From positions 1-64,000 of the forward strand of contig MU008150.1 in the NCBI GenBank assembly GCA_010909165.1: a stretch of DNA of 64,000 nucleotides. Reading direction: 5' to 3'. Below are positions 59,249 to 64,000 of this stretch, piece after piece. Source of the DNA: Anthoceros angustus (taxonomy: Eukaryota; Streptophyta; Anthocerotopsida; Anthocerotales; Anthocerotaceae). The position numbers were made by a program, and so were the translations under genes. The notes below the pieces were generated by a model. The model was not told where the DNA came from, searched no databases, and saw only the letters and a list, made by a program, of their open reading frames with translations. Each line of letters begins with the position of its first letter. Position 1 is the stretch's first letter.

Positions 59249-60760
59249 AAGGAGTCCCAAAGGACGAGAAGGGTGAGGAGATGTTGATAGTAGTGACCCA
59301 AAAGTTCATCCAAAAGGCTATTTGAAAGATATAAGGACATTGATGTTAGCAGCAGGAAGAAGATTAACCTTATCGAGCATGCTTTTAGAAAGGCTATGAA
59401 GTGTGCCCACCCTTTGAAGTCACCAAAGCTTTCCCAAACATACCAAAGCCAAGGCTGGCGAAATTTCAAAGCGACATTCGCGACAATGGTAAGTGAATAT
59501 TCAACTCTATATTGTCGGGTCGGTACGCACTCTGTCTGCCGGTCGGCGGTTACCGAACTGGCTTTGGACCTCTCTTGTTTTATTCCCGATGCTTCTTGGT
59601 CGCGCCATGGCGCCTCCACGTTCAAGTAGGTCTCTGACCACCGTGTGTTCCCAAAACCATTTCAGGATTTTGTATATAGCGCGCGTAATTGGAAATGCAT
59701 GGAAGAAGAGCGCAAACGAATGGCGACAAGGACATGGATGCAGTGGCAGTTCGAGTTAGGGTCTTAGCAAAGTTACATACCAGGTAGTGCATCGCGATAT
59801 TTTGGACATGAAAGGATTCTTGCCACCGAGGAGGTATACTCTTCTATGCGACCTCCCTCGGGTTCTGATGACATGAGAATGACAAGTCGTTCGTTGAAGA
59901 AGAATTGAAAGAGCTCATCAGCTCTTTCAACGAGAAGACCACTAGCAATGTGTTCCGTATAGTTCTGATGCATGGAGTGGAGGGGGTGATTCAAGCTAGG
60001 GAGGCTTTGAGGTCGTGGTGTAGGAAAGGAGTCATACAAACCACGGTATGGGAGAAAACTAACATCCCACCTAACGTTGGTCTTTGTGAAGCAGGGGAAT
60101 ATATGATGGGAGCCTTGGTGAAGATAGAGTCCAATGTTGGGGCTCCTCTTTTGAGGAAAGACAACAAGCAGTGCTCCCAAGAGTTATCCGGCATGGGCTG
60201 TGGTGAAGAAGCTCATTTACCACCGGTTATAAGATGGTCGTATCTCCATATCGAAACCTTTGGGCTTATTGGGCATGTTGGTGAACATGTTCTCCAACAA
60301 AAATGGATTATTGGCCTTTGTCAGGATCGGGGTCATTTTGGTGGCAAATTGATTCAAAGGAGCGTTGTGGCCATTGACAAAAGGCGCATGATGCTCAATG
60401 TATATGTTGCAAAGTCAGCAGGTTGGGCCTGCGGATGAGTTCGAAGAAACAACGGAGATAAGTTTTCGTGGGGCCACAGAAAGTTTGGGCAAAGAAGATC
60501 ATGCGAGCGGTGGCATTGATAGGAAAATGCAAGTGTATAGCTTGCTTGGAAGAAGGAGGTCGAGAATGAAGGACTCCACGGACCTCGGGACGGCGGTTGA
60601 AGATTAGCATTGGCGATATGGGATGAAAAGCGGCACACTACCACCTGAGACAGGCTCCAGCGTTTACATTTTGCGGGTTGAAGGTGATGACTTTGGTGAC
60701 ACGGAAAGGACTTTGGAAAATGTAGAAGCGGTGCAGTTCAAAGGTTAATTTGGTTGAAGT
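59249..60760 (+). pseudogene. Decayed 3' part of the ParB-like gene, methyltransferase-like
   Basis: Continues the host gene after the CACTA insertion. 59255-59325 reads GVPKDEKGEEMLIVVTQ, and 59330-59420 reads RKKINLIEHAFRKAMK in another frame. The best segment is 59905-60438 (177 codons): NVFRIVLMHGVEGVIQ, then TTVWEKTNIPPNVG, CEAGEYMMGALVKI, LHIETFGLIGHVGEHVL, FGGKL and QRSVVAIDKRRMML. The series W-x-K...G...E-Y, then a target-domain-like LIETF and a final RSVVAIDKD-like strand, resembles the second half of DNA N4/N6 amino-methyltransferases. A clean DPPY/W catalytic motif is not seen; VLMHG may stand where it should be. Frames shift several times and a stop at 60436-60438 separates a last fragment (60441-60606). 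The methyltransferase call is tentative. Confidence 0.45.
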
Positions 60761-61380
60761 AGATGATCCTTTGGGCGGTCGGGACTTGTAGATAGTTGGG
60801 GCTCTGTCAGGTTAACGGTTCAATTCCGTTTTGACTCTTTGGAAAAGCCACAATTTGATTTGAATGTATCTTGCCTTTTGGATCCATAATCTTTGGCACT
60901 ATGCCCTTTCCACCGGATATACGGCAGAATGCGGACGTGTATCTTGAAACAAAAGTGTGCATAAATTGAAAAGAAACCCTATTTTACTTACATTGTTCTT
61001 AGTAGAACCTACCTTAAAGCACATCTATTTTAAAAACACTTGTTTTGGTTGATATGAGATAGGGGTGGCAACCTTCTCTCAAAGCGCAAAAGGGGCTTTT
61101 AAGAATCGGCCGTTATTGAGAAGACACTGTTCAACGTGCTTGAAGTTCTATTTTAAGGTCTTTTATTCAATTGAGGATTCATGCAAGGCGCTCTTTTCAT
61201 CAATCTCCTATGACTCTAAGAAATTTCTATCTAATAGATCCAAAAGATCTTGATCTAGACCAACACGCTAGTTGTACATATGTCCACTTTAAATACTCCT
61301 CCCATTATGTGTTTTCTTAGTGGCCTCTTCCATGGACCCTTCTTGGGTCACTCTCCAAGGACTCTAAGTTTGTGTGTTTA

Positions 61381-61382
<2 letters not shown>
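60761..61382. other. No recognisable gene
   Basis: AT-rich sequence without a supported coding region, between the pseudogene and the microsatellite. Confidence 0.45.
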
Positions 61383-61432
<50 letters not shown>

Positions 61433-61883
61433 TGTGTGAGTGTGTGAGTGTGTGAGGTGTGAGTGTGTGAGTGTGTGAGTGTGAGTGTGTGAGTGTGTGA
61501 GTGTGAGTGTGAGTGTGTGAGTGTGAGTGTGTAGAGTGTGGTGTGTGAGTGTGTGAGTGTGTGTGTGAGTGTGTGAGTGTGAGTGTGTGAGGTGTGTGAG
61601 TGTGAGTGTGGTGTGTGAGTGTGTGAGGTGTGAGTGTGTGTGAGTGTGTGAGTGTGAGTGTGTGAGTGTGTGAGTGTGTGAGTGTGTGAGTGTGAGGTGT
61701 GTGAGTGTGTGAGTGTGTGAGTGTGTGTGTGAGTGTGTGAGTGTGAGGTGTGTGAGTGTGAGTGTGAGTGTGTGAGTGTGAGTGTGTGAGGTGTGTGAGT
61801 GTGTGAGTGTGTGAGTGTGAGTGTGAGTGTGTGAGTGTGTGAGTGTGAGTGTGTGAGTGTGTGAGTGTGAGTGTGTGAGTGTG
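61383..61883. repeat. Long TG / GTGTGAG microsatellite
   Basis: A pure (TG)n run at about 61383-61429 passes into about 450 bp of mixed GTGTGAGT and GTGAGTGT units. Minus-strand frames of 199-261 codons made of Thr/His/Ser/Leu are repeat artefacts. Confidence 0.95.
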
Positions 61884-63600
61884 GAGTTTATGCGAGCTGC
61901 AAGAGTGTGTGCGCATGAGGCCCGGTGTGAGAGCCTATGAGCACACAGGAGCTTGTGAGCCAGGGAGCCTATGAGCCTTGAGCACAGAGGCGAGAGTGCA
62001 GCAGCACAACTGTGAGGCGAGCACAGCAGGCTGTGAAAGCCTATGAGCTTGTGAGGCGGGAGGCGACAACAGAGCTGTGAGGCGGCGGCTGTGAGCTGGT
62101 GAGAGCTTGTGAGCACTGTGTGGAAGGAAAACCCGGGCTTGAGATTCACCCTCTAGTGGCCACATTTATCCACATGCTAAATACAATGGGTTTAGTCCCA
62201 TGAGACTCTTGTTTGTCAGTCACCATCATCCAAGGCACAAACACACACCTCTTCACACCCCCAAGCTCCCTCACAATGGAGCAACCTCAACTCACTCCCA
62301 TGAGACAGCGACCACGCCTCACCGTCTTGCTCAGTCAATCACCTTACCTACTAGCGACACCCTCGACTATAGGTCCACACGGTGGGTCGGTGAGCTACAT
62401 GTAGGGACCCCCTCGTTGCAGCGCGACTTCACCACCCGTGATCTTCCACTATTCCTTTCCCATTGCCTTCCCACAATTGGCACATCCTCAACCACCAACT
62501 CTCGGCGGCAGCGCGCCATGTTGCTCCATCGAATCGCCGCCTCGGGACCTACAACCAACAAACAATTGTAGGGCCTACCCTCCTACCACTTGTAGGAGAT
62601 CTAGTGCATTGGTGGGCGGCACCCTCATTCCTACGTGGGAGAGACACCCTATCCCAGCATGCAGGCGCATCCTACCACGGTAGGGGTCGCGCACTGGCGG
62701 TGACATAGTTACCTCGCCCTAGTTCAAGGCCTCTCCAACTTCCGGCCCCAGCGCTCCAACTACAACTGCGCCCACAAAACTCCACATTGGCGGCCCGACA
62801 CCTCCCACCTTTGCTCAGATCTCGCTCCTACAGCGACATCCCTGTCATAGGTCCGCCCTATGATGGTCCACCGCATGCACATAGGGACCCCCTAGGGCAG
62901 CGCGACTTCTCCACCCGTGATTTTGAGACCTTAGCCCGGCTTCCGGTCTCGGTTTGGTGCGGTTGGGACCCCTCCCTTGGGCTCGACTTGGGCCTTCTTC
63001 TTACTCCTAATCTCTACCTCCTCTACTCAACATTCGCTCCACATTCTCCTCAACACTCACCTCAACTCAACTCCTCATCCTCCTAATCTAACCTTACTTC
63101 AAGCCTAGCTCGCCCTTAGCTGGCGCAGTCTACCTACAAGCTAGCAAGTTCTTCCTTGGGCGGTTGCTATGAGTTTGCACCAGACGGTGAGAACCTCCGA
63201 GTCTTTCCTGTAGTCTACCCTCAAGCAGAGTTCCTTGGGCATCGCCACACCCAAAGCAAAGCAATTTCGCAACCATTCACAAGGAGCAACTGCGGGCGCC
63301 GAGGCGAGCCCTCATAGCGCCGACCATAAACTCCCTCTCTACGGACAACGCGTTAGCTTATGACGCACGAAATTCCTTCACAAGGCAAAGGACTCGCGAG
63401 TTTGGGAGGCGCAAGGCGTGATATTTTCTTCTCAAAACCTGCCTTATATAGGGCTCATATAAGGCCTCCCTTGGCCACACCTCTCCCTTACTTTTCCACT
63501 CGTTCTTCCTCAACCACTATAAACTATAGCGCCTAAAGCCAGCATTGAAGCTACTACTCCACTTGCTTCCGGCCATCATAACAACCAACATAGAATCCTC
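61884..63600. other. Repeat-like sequence with an internal duplicate, no gene
   Basis: A 90-bp segment at 62353-62443 (AGGGACCCCCTCGTTGCAGC, GCGACTTCACCACCCGTGAT) recurs at 62833-62922 with about 75% identity. The region is C/T-rich with short plus-strand frames and no domain. GAGAGCTTGTGAGC-type repeats at 61930-62110 continue the microsatellite character. Confidence 0.5.
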
Positions 63601-64000
63601 CCAAACTCCCTTAACATGATAATTTTTGAAGGGGTGAATAATCTCGAAGGGGTTTCATCGCAAATAATCTCTGAAGGGGGTTTTTGATGGGCCCTAAAAC
63701 AGCGTTTTGAAGGCATTGCGAAAAACAGCTCGAAAAAAGGTGTCATCCGGTAAAGTTACTACTTTCCATCCGGCAATGTTTGTGAATGGTGGTGAAACTC
63801 GAACCTAGAACACGATAATTTTTGAAGGGGGATATCTGACCTTGGTCATCACAACACCCACCTTGTCGAAGAACACCTTACCTAGAGCGACATATATGCC
63901 CTACTTTGATAATGCACACACCTTTACGAGGTCATACCGTGATAAAGAGCGCACTTTCAAGTGAACACCCTAGAATTGGAGCCACGATGGCGTGTGGGCC
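63601..64000. other. Right edge, short repeats, no gene
   Basis: ATAATTTTTGAAGGGG occurs at about 63619 and 63817, with related AATAATCTC(T)GAAGGGG copies between. No coding region is seen up to the window edge. Confidence 0.45.

Noticed and set aside
61317-62149. Long minus-strand open frames rich in Thr/His/Ser
   Set aside because: They are translations of the TG/GTGTGAG microsatellite.

Overview
The window looks like nuclear DNA of a green plant. Four multi-exon genes with GT-AG introns, mostly about 75-220 bp long, encode plant-type proteins: a PLATZ zinc-binding protein, an AAAP amino-acid transporter, a DOA10/SUD1-type membrane E3 ligase and a RecQ helicase. The mobile elements are CACTA (En/Spm) transposons, and the window also holds a DUF7869-type gene remnant and a ParB-like gene remnant. 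Short introns, roughly even base composition and these TE-linked families suggest a non-seed plant (bryophyte, lycophyte or related streptophyte). That placement is an inference and is weak.

Layout. 1-2.6 kb has nothing recognisable. 2.9-5.5 kb is a decayed DUF7869-family gene with strong GC hairpins in a probable intron. 6.3-17.7 kb is a local duplication cluster: two intronless poly(A) polymerase copies (7.5 and 15.7 kb), a small membrane/coiled-coil gene (11.7-13.2 kb) with a degraded second copy at 9.7-10.1 kb, several tandem-repeat blocks and a repeated flanking sequence seen at 9.3, 11.3 and 17.5 kb. Both polymerase copies are damaged, each in a different way.

17.9-36 kb is the gene-rich core. 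It holds PLATZ (+), the amino-acid transporter (-), the DOA10-type ligase (-), an intronless MOSC-domain gene (+) and the RecQ helicase (-, 20 exons). I could thread every intron of PLATZ, the transporter, the ligase and the helicase, and each gives one open frame of 253, 478, 1186 and 918 residues. The MOSC and RecQ genes converge with only 13 bp between their stop codons. PLATZ has a perfect 184-bp tandem duplication in its leader, which also duplicates a short upstream ORF.

36-64 kb is repeat territory. A decayed gene with a ParB-like motif block (39.3-41.65 kb) and, probably, a DNA-methyltransferase-like end (59.25-60.75 kb) is split by a 17.6-kb CACTA element (41654-59245, TSD TCC). That element is itself split by a second 12.0-kb CACTA element (44284-56296, TSD GCG) carrying a degenerate TNP2-type transposase on the minus strand. 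The right end is low-complexity and repeat DNA, with a (TG/GTGTGAG)n microsatellite at 61.4-61.9 kb.

The most interesting object is the split ParB-like plus methyltransferase-like gene and the order of nested insertions that it records. The methyltransferase assignment rests on motif recognition by eye only.
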